A stretch of 64,000 nucleotides of DNA from Actinernus sp. WN-2022 (taxonomy: Eukaryota > Cnidaria > Anthozoa > Actiniaria > Actinernidae). A program made the position numbers and the translations under genes. Location of the stretch: the NCBI GenBank assembly GCA_030867875.1, contig JAOWCC010000577.1:152450344-152514343 (forward strand). Reading direction: 5' to 3'. Of the stretch, positions 1 to 11,610 are shown piece by piece (the stretch's first letter is position 1; each line of letters opens with the position of its first letter). The notes beneath the pieces are model-generated. The model did not search any database. It was not told the DNA's origin and saw only the letters and a program-made list of their open reading frames with translations.

Positions 1-123
1 ATCCCGATGCATTTTTTGTTTTTACAATTTAGAGCCGTTTCCGTTTGTATATAGCCGTCGATTCCCTTGATCCTGTTTATTAGCAATGATTCAAAATGCT
101 ATACACCGTGTTTCTCTTATCAG

Positions 124-491
124 ATGCACAGAAAACCTGTTATCAGCTTCTCATGGATGGATACAAACATAATGGCTTGTACACCTTTAATCTATGGAAG
201 ATCATCAAAAGGATTACCGTGTATTGTGACCAGACAACTCAAGGCGGTGGCTGGGCAGTATTCCAGAGACGCTATGACGGCTCAGTTGAGTTTTATCAGG
301 ACTGGGAAACGTATAAAGAGGGTTTCGGCGACCTCGAGGGAGAGTATTGGCTTGGAAATGAGAATTTGCATCACCTTACAAAAGATGGCAGTGAACTTAG
401 GGTAGACCTGGAAAGGTTTGACGGAAGTGTAGGAGCAGCATATTACAGTGATTTTAAAATAACCTCTGAAAGCAGCAAATATAGACTGGAG
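124..491 (+). CDS. FReD-1, exon a: fibrinogen-like domain, N-terminal part
   Basis: Internal exon with acceptor cttatcag before 124 and donor GAG|gtaatt after 491. It enters in phase 1 and leaves in phase 0. The translation begins around KTCYQLLMDG and contains the family signatures YCDQTTQGGGWAVFQRR and GEYWLGNENLHHLT, typical of fibrinogen C-terminal (FReD) domains of ficolins, tenascins and their cnidarian relatives. Such domains bind carbohydrate or acetylated ligands outside the cell. An ATG occurs upstream at 96, but the splice acceptor and the domain boundary favour an internal exon over a translation start. The next exon (963) completes the domain. The family call is firm; ligand and receptor identity are unknown. 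Confidence 0.85.
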
Positions 492-962
492 GTAATTGAA
501 TATTATGAATGGAATGGTTTATCGTTTCTTACCAAAGCGTCAATCATGGTTATATCACGTTCAGACTATTTGCTTCCTACTAACAGGTAGTGAAAATAGC
601 CAATCTAAATTTGGGGCCGGAGTAAGATAGCCAATAAATGATTAGAAAGAAATATAGAGGCGGTCTATTATAAAGCTAGTGCTAGACTTGTACCAACACC
701 CTACATAGTCAAGAACATCAACTTACTTAAAGGAATATGGATTCTCTTTTATGTCCATAAAAATAGTCCGATCCCTGGTTTAGAACTCATTTACCTCGTT
801 CACAAAGCATAAACTCTTAAAATATTTGTATCGTTTATTATTGTGCTAGTATGAATCATGTTTATATCGTTTATGGTGCTGCGAGTAATTAATAGGACAT
901 TCATAACAATAGTATAAATACACTAACATACGTTGACAAGTAACTTTTGTTGTTTCTTTTAG
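492..962 (+). other. Intron between the two FReD-1 exons
   Basis: AT-rich intron, 471 bp, with GT-AG ends. I see no gene or recognisable repeat in it. Confidence 0.6.
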
Positions 963-1233
963 GTCAGCGGTTACCAAGGAAATATTGGCGATGCATTAAG
1001 TTTTCATAACGGCAAAGATTTTACTACGAACGACAGAGACAATGATGGTAGTCCTCGTAATTGTGCACAATTCAATAAGGGAGCATGGTGGTATAACGCA
1101 TGTGCGATTTCGAACCTAAATGGTAAATATTTTCCTTCACAAGTCTCGTTTGATCATGGGATGAGATGGAACACTTGGAAAAATAACATCGAATCTGTGA
1201 AGAAGACAGAAATGAAAACGCGACCGAAAAACG
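963..1233 (+). CDS. FReD-1, exon b: fibrinogen-like domain, C-terminal part
   Basis: Acceptor tttcttttag before 963, donor AACG|gtatgt after 1233, phase 0 in and phase 1 out. It joins in frame to the exon ending at 491 (the join reads YRLE then VSGYQGNIGD). It contains the calcium-site pattern FTTNDRDND, the conserved Cys pair around NCAQFNKGAWWYNAC and the NLNGKY motif, so this FReD keeps its Ca2+ site and its C-terminal disulphide. The chain does not stop after MKTRP, as secreted ficolin-like proteins often do, but splices onward into the lectin exon at 2137. Confidence 0.85.
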
Positions 1234-1243
1234 GTATGTAATA

Positions 1244-1512
1244 GGCCTTTTGCAGGAAACAGCCACGTGTTGTTACTGACCACTTCAATAACCAATGAAT
1301 TACCTCGTGATCCTCGTGGGAAAAGTTTTACTTGATGGCAAATAATGTTCCAAAACGCAATATTTTAGAAGACCGAAAATCGATTGGAGGTCGGGAAAAT
1401 AGCATTTACAAACAGGCTTTGCTAATAATACTGTCGATCTCGTATGCGTGCCTTTAAATAAATGAGGTCAGATATTTTTGCCATCCGATACGACCACGTG
1501 ATTGCTTTCCTG
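1244..1512. mobile_element. Foldback element family A, copy 1
   Basis: Starts GGCCTTTTGCAGGAAACAG and ends with a partial inverted match (CACGTGATTGCTTTCCTG). A second, better-kept copy lies at 25931-26211 with the same internal landmarks (an ATCGATTGGAGG block and a TTTACAAACAG block). No coding capacity, so a non-autonomous MITE-like element is inferred. It sits just inside the intron after FReD-1. Confidence 0.65.
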
Positions 1513-1557
1513 ACAACACAACTGAAATAGTCAGCCTAAAATTAGCTATTTTATTTT

Positions 1558-1597
<40 letters not shown>

Positions 1598-2136
1598 TTA
1601 AATTCCATCTCTCGTCCATGTATTGTTTTATTTATTTTATAAACAATACTTGGAACTGGGCCCGGTCGACACTCGTTTCAAGTGTGTGTTCAGATACGAT
1701 GTTTCTCAGTCCTGTAAATACTTGTAAAACACTGTAGTTTATAGAATAATGATGTTTACTATAAGGAGAGGTTATAACTACAGTTTGGAAACAATTTCCA
1801 TGTTTCCATAGAGTGAAGTTTGGGAGAACGAGAAATGGCTGTAGTGAAACGAAGGCGAGTCATTCCACTGCAATTTCGAGTTCTCCCCACTCTATAACTC
1901 TATGGAAGCAGAAAAAAAAATCCTTTTTTAAATAATTCAAAACACCGAGTGCAAAACGGGATTTTTCCATCGTTACTTGTAATAAAAGGACGGTGTATTT
2001 AGGTTAATTTTTCACTTCAACAGATGCCATACTAAAAAGAATCTACGAGATGTTTGGCTACTCACAATATAAAGGGTACCACTTGGGAGCTATAATTAAC
2101 TTACTTAGCTTTATGAAATATTGTTTTCCTTTGCAG

Positions 2137-2319
2137 TTATAAAGTGCAGCAGTTGGGCTTGCTACTACTTTCGGGACAATAACACCGCCTGGAATAAGGG
2201 CAGAGATTACTGCTTAAGATTTGGAGCTGTCCTCGTTAGTATACGAGATGCAGCCGAATTCACATTCATAAAAGCATTCTTAGCAGATGCCAACAAGAAA
2301 AACAGAGATATCTTTATAG
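2137..2319 (+). CDS. C-type lectin-like domain 1, first half
   Basis: Acceptor cctttgcag before 2137, donor ATAG|gtagaa after 2319, phase 1 to phase 1. Translation IKCSSWACYYFRDNNTAWN followed by RDYCLRFGAVLVSIRDAAEF shows the CTLD pattern: W/C start, the AW-x(n)-C-x(4,6)-G-A-x-L-V-S-I core, and an ending in FIG, where these domains are usually split by an intron. Extracellular sugar- or protein-binding fold. It lies between FReD-1 and the second half of the same domain at 2564. Confidence 0.85.
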
Positions 2320-2563
2320 GTAGAAAAATTACATTTTTATTGCATTTTTATTGCATCAATAAATGTTTTTTTAGAAAGTGACATGAGGGGCATTCTTTGC
2401 TTTGCAACTGATTTCGTTTGGACGACAAATCGTAATTTTGATCATGAAATGTTAATTGTTATTATTTTTCTCAAAACTGTTGGATATAACCGACTGAAAA
2501 TTCCTACAAAATTGATTTTTGTCGAACCTTGTTGCCATTAATTTCATTTCTTATTTCTTGTAG

Positions 2564-2746
2564 GTCTAAACGACATTGGAGGAAGCCTTGTTTGGTCAGA
2601 TGGAAGTCAATTTACTTTTAGACCTAACAGCATTAACACAACGAATGCACGGCACTGCGTTGCGATGGATGCTAGCAGCGGTTATGCCTGGATAGGAAAA
2701 GCATGCAATCAAAAAAGTGATTATTCAGCGTTTCTTTGTATGAGGG
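2564..2746 (+). CDS. C-type lectin-like domain 1, second half
   Basis: Acceptor tttcttgtag before 2564, donor AGGG|gtatgt after 2746, phase 1 both sides. It reads GLNDIGGSLVWSDGSQFTF, then RHCVAMDASSGYAWIGKACN, and ends FLCMRG. Cysteines fit the C-terminal CTLD disulphides. Canonical Ca2+/sugar motifs of the EPN or QPD and WND type are absent, so calcium-dependent mannose- or galactose-type binding is not predicted. Joins in frame to the exon at 2137-2319. Confidence 0.85.
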
Positions 2747-2772
2747 GTATGTTTCGTTTCAGAGATCAATGT

Positions 2773-3180
2773 TTAAAATGCCTATGAACAATAAATTTTT
2801 ATTTTAGATATCAATTTTAAATCAATTAAGTGAATAGTAGAATGCCGTAAAATATATTTTGCTTTGAATGCTGTGTCGCTGAGTTAAGGAGGTTTTAATA
2901 ACCAAAATGCTAATTACATGACGTCAGGGGGAGGTATCTGCAATCACTTCTTAGTGGTTGTGAATGGGCGTTTCTACTGATATAGGAAAACAAATTTCTA
3001 ACATCATTTTATTTCAACCATGGGTATAACATTGACGTCATGTGATTAGCATTTTGGATATTAAAACTTCCTTAACTCAGCGGCACAGCATTCAAAGCAA
3101 AATATATTTTACCATTATACTATTCACTTGATTTAGAATTGATATAAAAAATAAAAATGTATTGTTCATAGGCACTTTAA
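2773..3180. mobile_element. Foldback MITE family B, copy 1
   Basis: About 400 bp with long terminal inverted repeats. The left end (AAATGCCTATGAACAAT, then the GCTGAGTTAAGGAGGTTTT block) is mirrored on the right (AAACTTCCTTAACTCAGC to ATTGTTCATAGGCACTTTAA). No ORF. A second copy is split at 21813-23222 and a diverged relative lies at 42562-43034. It sits in the intron after CTLD-1. Confidence 0.8.
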
Positions 3181-4400
3181 AGAATTTTCATCAATGACCC
3201 ATGAGCATACGCTAAGTTGCACACACTATTATTTTTGGTTTCATAATTTTAAAGAGGTGGCTCGAGTTGTTTCCTTCTTTTCAAAAATAACACGAATAAA
3301 GATAATGAGTATCCTTGAATGTCGATTAATGTTTTTAGCCTTAACTCTTTACCGTCCGAGCCTGTAAATAGGAGACGCATTAGTCCGTTACTAGAAAATT
3401 TATTGCATCACGTCTAGACATGCTGGAAAGACGATGTTGCGATATTATGCGAAGGGATGTATGGCTTCAAAGTCAGAGCTATAACAGGGATCGCTCGACT
3501 CTTTCACTATGGAGAAAAGCTCATTTGTATTGGCGATTGTTTCGTTTCTTCGATTTTCACGAATTTTAAGGAGCTAAAAATCGGCTCAAAATACCCTTCC
3601 CATTCGCACTTGAAATCAAAAGCAAACATAAAATCAGCACTCAGTCGTTACAGTACCTTCTTTAATCTTTCCAACCACCAGTTTTTTTTGGCACAAAACA
3701 CACCAAGCGACTGTGAACCGCGCTATTCTTGTCACTGCATTTCTCTCCACCACGCTCTCCTGTACCCACCTCCAATTGCATGATGGGTAATGGACAAAAA
3801 TTCCACAAGGGGTCCCCCCGTCTGGGACTCCGGTAGGTTTTTTTTATAAGTCTTTTACCCCTACAACCAAGAGCGGTGATTTGGACTCAAGCCGTTGCTT
3901 TAAAGTGACAAAAACACATCCCGAATAGGTTGAGCAGGGGTAAAAGACTGCCAACTGCAGGATTTCAAGGATTTCATTGAAGAATTTTTTCCTGTGTCTG
4001 AAAGCACAAACACAACGGAAAACCCCTGTGAAATCCCCTCACAAGGCCTACTAAAAGCAAACCAAGTAATTTTCAGCCGTCCTCAGACTTTTAATGATGT
4101 CCTCAAGCTCTCTGACAGTGGCATTTTTCTCCAAAATTAGAGCACATTTCATTGGAAACCCTACAGAAGTTGCAATACCTACCGTCGACCAGTTCGTAGA
4201 ATTCACCCGAATGGCATTGTGGAGAAAGTTTGAGCCCTCGGCTTAAAAAGTCAGCAGTATTTAACTACCCCGGGCTAGCCAAACTTGAACTGAGGGGGGA
4301 GGGTTGAGTTAGCACTCAGGATTTCACCAATTGAGCTCACACACGATCGGACGACAAAGAGTTAAACACCGCTCCATTAGTTAAAGGAAATATTTGTTGT
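3181..4400 (+). other. Intronic stretch without recognised gene
   Basis: Part of the 2.8-kb intron between CTLD-1 and CTLD-2. It contains a short inverted repeat (about 3848-3951, AAGTCTTTTACCCCT mirrored by AGGGGTAAAAGACTG), probably a small foldback element. A 108-codon open frame at 3457-3783 resembles no family I know and has no splice support. Confidence 0.5.
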
Positions 4401-4728
4401 TATAATATAGATACGATAATACGCGCGCTCTGATTGGCTAAAAGGCCATGTTTTATCAGAGTATATAACATGGTTTGCCGTGTTTTATTTTTTTCAACTG
4501 GCGGTTTCCTTTCATCGCGCGTGTAAATCTATATTATATAACAGATAAAGAAGAAGCCTTAAATCCATGTTTTATACTATCATAAAACACTCTGGTCATT
4601 TGAGAACACTCGAGAAATGTTGAAAGCACGCGCCCTCGTCTTGTGCTTTAACATTTCTCTCATGTTCTCAAATGCCCATCGTGTTTTATGATAGTATAAA
4701 ACATGGCTAAGGCTTCTTTATTTGTCAA
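4401..4728. repeat. Repeat family C, copy 1 (hairpin-bearing)
   Basis: Begins TATAATATAGATACGATAAT and ends in a hairpin: CCTTAAATCCATGTTTTATA with TATCATAAAACAC mirrored by GTGTTTTATGATAGTATAAA. The same sequence recurs at 40590-40910, including the segment around TCTGATTGGCTAAAA. No ORF; a dispersed non-autonomous element is inferred. Confidence 0.7.
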
Positions 4729-4740
4729 TTTAATATTTAT

Positions 4741-4960
4741 GGGGAGCTGGGGTTGCGCAGTGGTTAAGCGCTTCGCCTCTCACCTGTGAGGCCCAGGTTC
4801 GATCCCGGATACGGCGCCATATGTTGTTGAGTTGAGTTTGATGGTATCTCGCCCTTGCTCCGAGGGTTTTTCTCGGGGTTCTCCGGTTTTCCTCCCTCCA
4901 CCAAATTCGAATTCGATCTGTGAATTAGACGTGTCCCTTGCTTTATAATTGATCAGTCTC
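4741..4960 (+). mobile_element. tRNA-derived SINE
   Basis: The head resembles a tRNA gene: an A-box-like GCGCAGTGGTTAAGCG and a B-box GGTTCGATCCC, 30-40 bp apart, followed by a non-tRNA body (CTCGGGGTTCTCCGG, then CCTCCCTCCACC). The head does not close into a complete acceptor stem, so this is a SINE, not a working tRNA. The 3' limit is approximate. Confidence 0.75.
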
Positions 4961-5206
4961 TTATGGTTGTTTCAGATCCCGTTAGAAATTCAGTGCTTTT
5001 TTGTTTCAGTTTTCACGAAATCCGTCATCGCTAAAGACAAAAATCGCGATTTTTGGACATAAAAAGTATATGTTAGGGACACAATGTTGTTCACATTTAA
5101 TACCTCAAACTAAAGTAAAAGCTAAAGCTGATTAAAACTTATGCATGATACCAAGGAAGGCAATGGATAGCATCACCATAAGAAGAAAAAGCAGAAGAAG
5201 AAGAAG

Positions 5207-5442
5207 AATGGATTAATCAGTGGCATATCCACGAGGTGACTCTTCATCCACTGATGGGCCTCGATTTAACGTCCTTATTCAAGAAGACGTGAAGGTCTAA
5301 CCATTTAAGAAATTATTTCACAAAGGCAGCACCTTCTACTCAGATTATTTTAAGACCCTGAGTGTTGGTCCGGCCTTGGTTTGATCCGTCGACCTCCCGC
5401 TCAACAGACCGGCGCTTAACCACTGAGCTAACGGGGAGGCGG
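5207..5442 (-). mobile_element. tRNA-derived SINE, minus strand
   Basis: Read on the minus strand it begins CCGCCTCCCCGTTAGCTCAG, has the A-box TAGCTCAGTGGTTAAGCG and a B-box-like GGATCAAACC, then a body containing GGTGCTGCCTTTGTGAAA. It is a different SINE family from the one at 4741. The body end near 5207 is approximate; a GAA-rich tract (5183-5206) lies beyond it. Confidence 0.7.
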
Positions 5443-5550
5443 TTGTAAAATGTGCATTAATCTAGCTGTTTATTCATATAGAATGATATTTTTAATGTTG
5501 GTATAGCGAAAGAGAAGTAAACTATCTCATGTCTTTAATTTACTCCGTAG

Positions 5551-5730
5551 GCATAAAGTGTCATCAGTCAGACTGTTTCTATGACTTTGCGAAAGAGCGA
5601 GGGCGAACATGTCAACAGGCGAAGGACGTGTGCAGCTCTCATGGATCAAAACTCATTAAGATCTACAACAACAGAAAGGAACAATTTATCATCAAACCTC
5701 TCGATAGCAACCAATTTGCAATTGTGATAG
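5551..5730 (+). CDS. C-type lectin-like domain 2, first half
   Basis: Acceptor tactccgtag before 5551, donor ATAG|gtatta after 5730, phase 1 to phase 1, 180 bp. It begins GIKCHQSDCFYDFAKE and continues TCQQAKDVCSSHGSKLIKI, the same architecture as CTLD-1, with the conserved Cys and the G-x-L-x-x-I strand. It ends in IVIG at the usual intron position. The preceding exon ends in the same phase, so CTLD-1 and CTLD-2 are tandem. Confidence 0.83.
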
Positions 5731-6212
5731 GTATTACGTAATCTTTGATATGACTTTTCCGTGCACTATTTAACGAATCATGTTCAGTCCTTTGTTTTCA
5801 CCATGATATGACATCAATAATTGTCGATCATTATCAAACTCATTAATAATTCATGAAGGAAATCAAAGGAAACGATTGTGTAATAGGTGATCTGTAAATC
5901 TGATACAAATTCATTAGAATACATTTATTATTATTTATTATTTATTTTGTTAAAACAATAACATACTGATAGTCATAAGTATGGCGTCATTTTCCACCGA
6001 CTAAGGAAACAATGGAATTGTCGGCCATTTCTCGTCCAAATCAAGTGGGTGAAAGTCAGGCTGAAAAAAAATCTCCTTGATACGAATGTTATTTTCCATC
6101 ACAACCTCCCTTAATGGCGCCCTTTCAAAGTTCATGCAACATATATTGAGGTCATTACAATATGTTGCATTGGTACAATAGTTGTGTTCGTCGTGTTTAG
6201 TACCAAAACTAT

Positions 6213-6620
6213 GCCGGGGGGGGGGGGGGGGGGGGGGTTACTCCTGTTTGTGACGTATTATGTATGTGCCGCCCGGGTGGTTCAGGATTTTGACCTGATT
6301 TGGGCAGATCAGGGTCAGGATTTGAGTATAATTTGGGTGCAGTCAGGGTCGTGGTTCAGTATTTTTTAGGCAGTTAGGGTTCATTTTTTTTTAGCTACTG
6401 TATGTCAAAAAAAAACATTCTGTTGCTGCATTTTGATCGCCTGCCCACATGCAAGCACTGAGGTTCCCATACATCGTGACGCTGCTAATTCGTACTTCAG
6501 TACTTATCTTATGCAATCCCGGTACGCGGTATACCGGCCGGGATATATATCCGACCGTGTTTTGAAAACAATTTAAAGAAGGGGCAATCAGGGTAAGTAC
6601 ACTCCCCCCCCCCCCCCGGG
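6213..6620. repeat. Element bounded by a poly-G and a poly-C run
   Basis: A run of more than 20 G (about 6215-6238) opens the segment and a run of about 15 C (6604-6618) closes it in inverted orientation, with matching flanks (GGTTACTCC versus GTAAGTACACT). The interior has repeated CAGGGTCAGGATTT-like words. Probably a foldback element with homopolymer ends. Run lengths are prone to sequencing error. Confidence 0.5.
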
Positions 6621-6859
6621 AAACTATGATTTTAAAGCTGCAACTTAAAGCTGCATATATATACTAAAAGAAAGCAGTCGATAAGTTTACTAATGGTCCA
6701 GCAGTCATCAGTTTGAGAACATTGATACTTGTTAGTTACATGTCTGTCTTGTCTCGAGGGCCCAAATGGAAATCCGTGGAACGAAACGTTATTTTTGTCG
6801 TTGTTCTGCGGGGAGGTATTTAGACCACTGGAAAATGTTTGCCCGAATAAAACAACTCA

Positions 6860-7570
6860 GGTCTGTCATACTTTTTCTATATCCTTAGTTTTGCATCTAT
6901 AACTCTTACCAGACGTGAATTGTACCGTATGATGGTTGAAGTATCAAGAGAACTTCGTGTATTGGCGCGACGAGCGACTAACAATGAAGCGAAGAATAGT
7001 CGCACTAAGCATGCTAATATGGATTTTAAGCGGCAACGAGGACGACAACGTCGACGACGACGGCACAAAACAATAGACTTAATTACCAAGAACAATAACT
7101 GCACGTGAAAATGCGGGCAGTGACACACATTTTTGCCGTCTTCATTAAAATTACAAAATGTTTTACGTTGAGCAGAGACCGTCAACGTAAAAAATTAAAA
7201 CGTTCTTATTTTCGTTCGGAACGAAACTTTTTGTACATCCAATTTTTCAAAAATCTGGATATGAAAAGCAACGCAAGACGAATGAAAGAAATAATAAACA
7301 AGCGATTTGACGAGAAAGCACTTTTTCACGTTCCGTCGCCGTCGTCGTTGCCGTCCTCGATTCTTAAACTCCCTAATAATAGCGTAGCTCTTGCGCGGGC
7401 TGAAGGCGAGCGGTGCACCATACACATAGCGAGCGATACAAAAACTGCTACCTTTTCGCCCCTCCGTTATTCCTCAGCCCGCCCCAAACGAATTTGTGTT
7501 GCGATAGCTCGGTCTTGCCATCTCTACCAGATGACGTTTCAATGTAACAAAAAGGAGTTTTGTTTCTAAT
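6860..7570. repeat. Arg-codon-like GACGAC/CGTCGT inverted repeat region
   Basis: Contains GACGACAACGTCGACGACGA near 7035 and its approximate inverse (CGTCGCCGTCGTCGTTGCCG) near 7333. Open frames on both strands arise from this composition and show no domain. I read it as a decayed foldback element in the intron before the second half of CTLD-2. Confidence 0.4.
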
Positions 7571-7715
7571 TTTAACCTCTGTTAGTTCCCTTTTCACTAG
7601 CCGTGATCATTTATAACTGGAGCTCCGCTCATTGGCTTGCTCATATATCGGAGAGACAGTCATCAGAAAGTACATGTATTGATGTGAGTTGTTCTTTATC
7701 TGTATTTATCCCTAG

Positions 7716-7904
7716 GTTTGAACGATCTAAATTCTAATACGACCGGCGACTACAGGTGGCCTGATGGAACTAAACCTAGCTACACCAACTATGCATCTTC
7801 TCCAAGTTTATCTTCTAGCAAAACCTGCGTAGCGCTAACCCGTAGCACAGTAAAATGGAACGTCGTCAGCCTCGCTGCTAACAAGAGAACGATTTGCGAA
7901 AAAC
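7716..7904 (+). CDS. C-type lectin-like domain 2, second half
   Basis: Acceptor atccctag before 7716, donor AAAC|gtaagg after 7904, phase 1 to phase 1. It reads GLNDLNSNTTGDYRWPDGTK, then KTCVALTRSTVKWN and ends TICEKR, the closing part of a CTLD with its last two cysteines. The WND calcium motif is replaced by KWN, and no EPN or QPD is seen. The next exon of the chain is 10.4 kb downstream at 18303, across an intron invaded by a LINE and a giant palindromic element. Confidence 0.82.
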
Positions 7905-8237
7905 GTAAGGTGTTATATGTCAATACCTCTATCATTTAAAGAGTAACTTTTATGTTTTATTTTCTGCTAGAGAAAAGAAAGTATTATTTTTGGTGAAATA
8001 AAGACCGGAGAGGGTCTAAATTCTTCTCTCGGAGGAGTAACAGAAAAAAAAAACGCTTTAACTGTTGCCAAATGTTGGTTTAAAAACGTTTTTATTTCAC
8101 GAACATTGTGACAGTTGAAAAAGAGCTGCTAGACCCACCATCGCTTTGGTGTTACCCACTTAGACCGATCTGGTGATGACGACATCCCTACGTTTTTTCC
8201 CGTTCAGTCAGTCGCTCAGTCGAATAAAGAACCGATC

Positions 8238-8646
8238 AGGCGTGGTATATACACGACTTTCATAAATGTGATTTCCCGTTTCGGTAGTTTATCGGTATGT
8301 ATAGAAGACATGAACATTACCATGTGAAATAGCGTGTCGACATTAGTGAACTTATGAAAGTTGAGTGATGTAGCTTAAAAAGCAATGAAGTTACCGCCAT
8401 TTGAACTTAGAGAGATTTGTATGAGAAAAACAACGGAGGCCTTTCTAGCCTCGCTTTTATGTTTCTTTTCAGCATTAGAAATGCTCATAGCTCAACAGCA
8501 ATTTCCCACGTTGCTGTACAACTCAACACAGTTACTAGTTTTAATGTGATCTTTCATGTGGTAGCATTGGTTTCCCTCTGCAGATTAATCGTCCGAATTA
8601 TGCAAATTAGGAGGCGGCCATTATGAAAGTCGTGTATAGCTTGTCG
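8238..8646. mobile_element. Foldback element with TATACACGACTTTCATA ends
   Basis: The left end (GGTATATACACGACTTTCATA) is mirrored on the right (TATGAAAGTCGTGTATAGC). About 400 bp, no supported ORF. MITE-like, non-autonomous (inference). Confidence 0.65.
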
Positions 8647-10529
8647 GTGAATTGGACTTAAGCTTACGCAACCAGACCGAAAGGTAACTTTGCCATCTTA
8701 TATAATGGGAAATGGTGAAAGATATATACATTTCTGCATCAAGCAAGAAAGAACATATATGACAGGGTTTCATTTGACGATTTCAGATTTTCATTCTGCT
8801 GTCCTATTGTGGGCACAAATAACCCTAAAATCGGTCACGTTGCTATATTTTCAAAGGTTTCTAACTTAGAAGATTGAATGTTTGTGGGAGGATTAAGACC
8901 GACCGTTGACATCTTGATAATAATTGTTATATGTTTTTCAATGTTTTCAATTTAATACCTTTAATATCAGTATTTTATATATTTTTGAGTTCCCATCATG
9001 TTGAAAACAAAGTAACCGAAAACCCGCGTTCGATTGGTTAAAAGGGAGAAACGTTATAGTATTATATTATTCCTGCCGTTATTGTTAGTTGTATTAAGAT
9101 ATGGGATAACACTCCGGTGTAGCAAGAGCGACGCGGAGTGTCGTTTGTGTGGCGTCAGTTTATTTCTTTCTTTATTTTTATTTCTCGAGTTCTCGTGTAT
9201 ATACCGATCGTGACTGTATTTCGGCCCAACATGTGGCCAAGAGCCCACACAGGAACAAAAAACTGACGCCTAGGATGTCGACTGGTCACCGAACACAGAT
9301 GAATCGGGCGGGACGGGCGGGCTGCGAAACTGTTTTCTGTTACTTTTCTTGCGCAACGAACTACTCCAAGGCAGGTGTGGCTTATATACACCTTCTTGGC
9401 CAATCAGAGGGTGGCTTATACGTTAACAATACCTTGCATGCATAATATATATTATTCAAATGACTTTGAATAGTGTGCGGTTTTCACGTAACGTCATCAA
9501 CATTCTAAAATCTAAACAATAAGATCTAGAACGCTGTTCGTTTTATATAATTATGATTTAGAGGTCGGTATACTCAGTTTCCTTCGAAAATTTAACGTCG
9601 AAACGGTGATTCACTTTTGAGTTACAGGTTTGACCTCAGCGTGTTTCCTAAATGATAAGAAAATCCATATATTTTACGAGTTTAAAATTTTAGATTTGAA
9701 AAACTTTTAAAAATGATATCTAAAATCGTTTTAAATATAAAGCTAATCAGATTGATGGAAAAATCAGCTTTATTTCTACTATACTTGCCATCTTGTTTAC
9801 CAAAGCTGTATACACCAACATGGCGGCCAATACTGGAGACAGTTAATTGCGATGTTTGCCATGTTTCTTTGTATTCTGCAATTAGGGTGTCCCCAGTAAC
9901 GATCCCAAGCGCCTTTGCAAAACCGAACTCGTCCCATCCCGCTACACGTTTCTAAAGTGGACAATTAAATAACTACATTTTTCAAATATTATTTGCCCAA
10001 CAGCTTGGTTGTAAAGTACTCTATAGCTCCAAAATTTTGGTCATGCATGTATGTATTCTTGCCTGCTCTATCCACAAGATCTAAAATTATTGTATTTTCA
10101 GCCGGAAGGGATTTTTTTGCGTGGATTTCACTATTAAATTTTGAATGGTGGTAATTTTCCCGCCAAAATGTTACGAGAAACTAACACAACGTAGAACCAC
10201 TTACAAAATAACTTATTCATTCGAATTTTAGGCTTTAAAATAATTGTTCAGCAACTTATATAATGAATCGGTACCCACAATCGTATTTTTTTAGAATTTT
10301 CAATTTTTTAGAGGAAATACTTTTAGTCACAGTGAAAAAGAGCATACGTCATTAAACGTCTTTTAAAAATAATATGTGAGTATTTTTCGGGTTTTAACGA
10401 GAAAAAATGTAATTATTGTATACTGAATAGCCGCAATATAGTTTTTTATGTTTCTTCAATGAAGAAAGCATGATTCATGATGTCAGACCCATGACATCAG
10501 AAAATGTGACGACACAAGAAACTTAAGTT
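8647..10529 (+). other. Intronic AT-rich stretch, nothing recognised
   Basis: Part of the 10.4-kb intron. Several short open frames exist on both strands (for example 9149-9445 and 9713-9955), but none shows a domain or splice support. No RNA gene seen. Confidence 0.5.
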
Positions 10530-11126
10530 ACATACATATACATACTTTTATTATCCACTCCCCCGTGGGGCTTTTCAGAGATAATTACAATTAGATATCT
10601 AATTAACTAATGTTATATATCTTTATAAACTATATACAATGATTATGTACGCATAATAAAGGGGCTAATATATATGGAAAATATTAATCAATAAAATTAT
10701 GTAGTAATTTATGTCTTAGAGAACGCATAAAAATACTAATAGTTCGGCAAAGTTTCAAGGACGGATCTAGTGAGTTCCAGATACTGACAGTTCTGTAGTA
10801 GAAGGTTCGCTGACCGCTAGCAGTTTTAAATAGAGGAATATTCAGTTTTGGGAACTCCTGGTATTGCGATTACTGATTTCTTTACGCTTAATATATTGAG
10901 AAGAAAGGTAATCAGGGACACAGCCAGTCATGCACTTAAAAGCCATTATGGCACTACGATAATGGAGCTGGCTTGAAACTGGCAGCCAGTGTAGTTCATT
11001 TAAAATTGGTGTTACGTGGTCGAACTAATCCGTGCACCACTAACGATGCAGCATGCAAAGTTATGTACAGCCTGTTAGTAGTTTATTGATATTTAATTAG
11101 AGTTAGTGGCATTTGCCCACACATTT
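10530..11126 (-). pseudogene. LINE reverse transcriptase, 3' (C-terminal) fragment
   Basis: Minus-strand translation gives the conserved C-terminal tail of cnidarian non-LTR retrotransposon ORF2: HVTPILNELHWLPV, AIMAFKCMTGCVPDYLSS, and after a frameshift TFYYRTVSIWNSLDPS. In-frame stops and at least one frameshift show that it is dead. The upstream part of the same LINE is at 16859-17690, on the far side of the palindromic element inserted into it. The 3' untranslated end lies around 10530-10650. Confidence 0.8.
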
Positions 11127-11170
11127 GTACGGTGGCCCATAAGGGCCATGCCACTTTTTTTTTTTTGCCA

Positions 11171-11222
11171 CTTTTTCCGCGACTTTTTTCGCGACTTTTT
11201 TCGCGACTTTTTTCGCGACTTT
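11171..11222 (+). repeat. Subterminal 12-bp repeat array, left end (4 copies)
   Basis: Four tandem copies of CGCGACTTTTTT lie about 45 bp inside the element end. The mirrored array at 16742-16808 has six. Subterminal arrays of this kind often bind transposases or terminal proteins; that role is inference. Confidence 0.8.
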
Positions 11223-11610
11223 TTTTTTTGGTCAAATCACTGCGTGCTCACAGTATTCAGTTGTTGCAACTTCAACATGCCTCTTTCTGTTTGTTTACGC
11301 TGGTTTATTTCCCCCACAAGACATCGGTAAGTAGTGGGAAGAGAGGCGAATTAGCCGTTTTTTTGAGGCGCTATGCTAATTTTTGAGGCGCTATGCTAAT
11401 TTTTAGGGCGCTCTCATTAATTCAATGACGTCACGGTTCTATTGTCTTAGGTCATGCATAAATTAATTAGGGCGAATGCATAAATTCAGAATGCTAATTT
11501 TTAAGGCGCTCTCATGAATAAAGTGGAATCTCATTAACTCAGAAGATTATCTATTATTTCTGTGAATGAGGTCATCGATCTATTCGGGCATGTTTGGGCA
11601 AAGCTTGAGC

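Noticed and set aside
3457..3783. 108-codon frame
   Set aside because: No recognisable family, no splice sites in the right phase, intronic.
4741..4815. Functional tRNA gene
   Set aside because: A and B boxes are present but the cloverleaf does not close, and a SINE body follows.
7105..7569. 154-codon frame rich in Arg and Ser
   Set aside because: Arises from CGTCGT-type repeats in a decayed foldback region; no domain or splice support.
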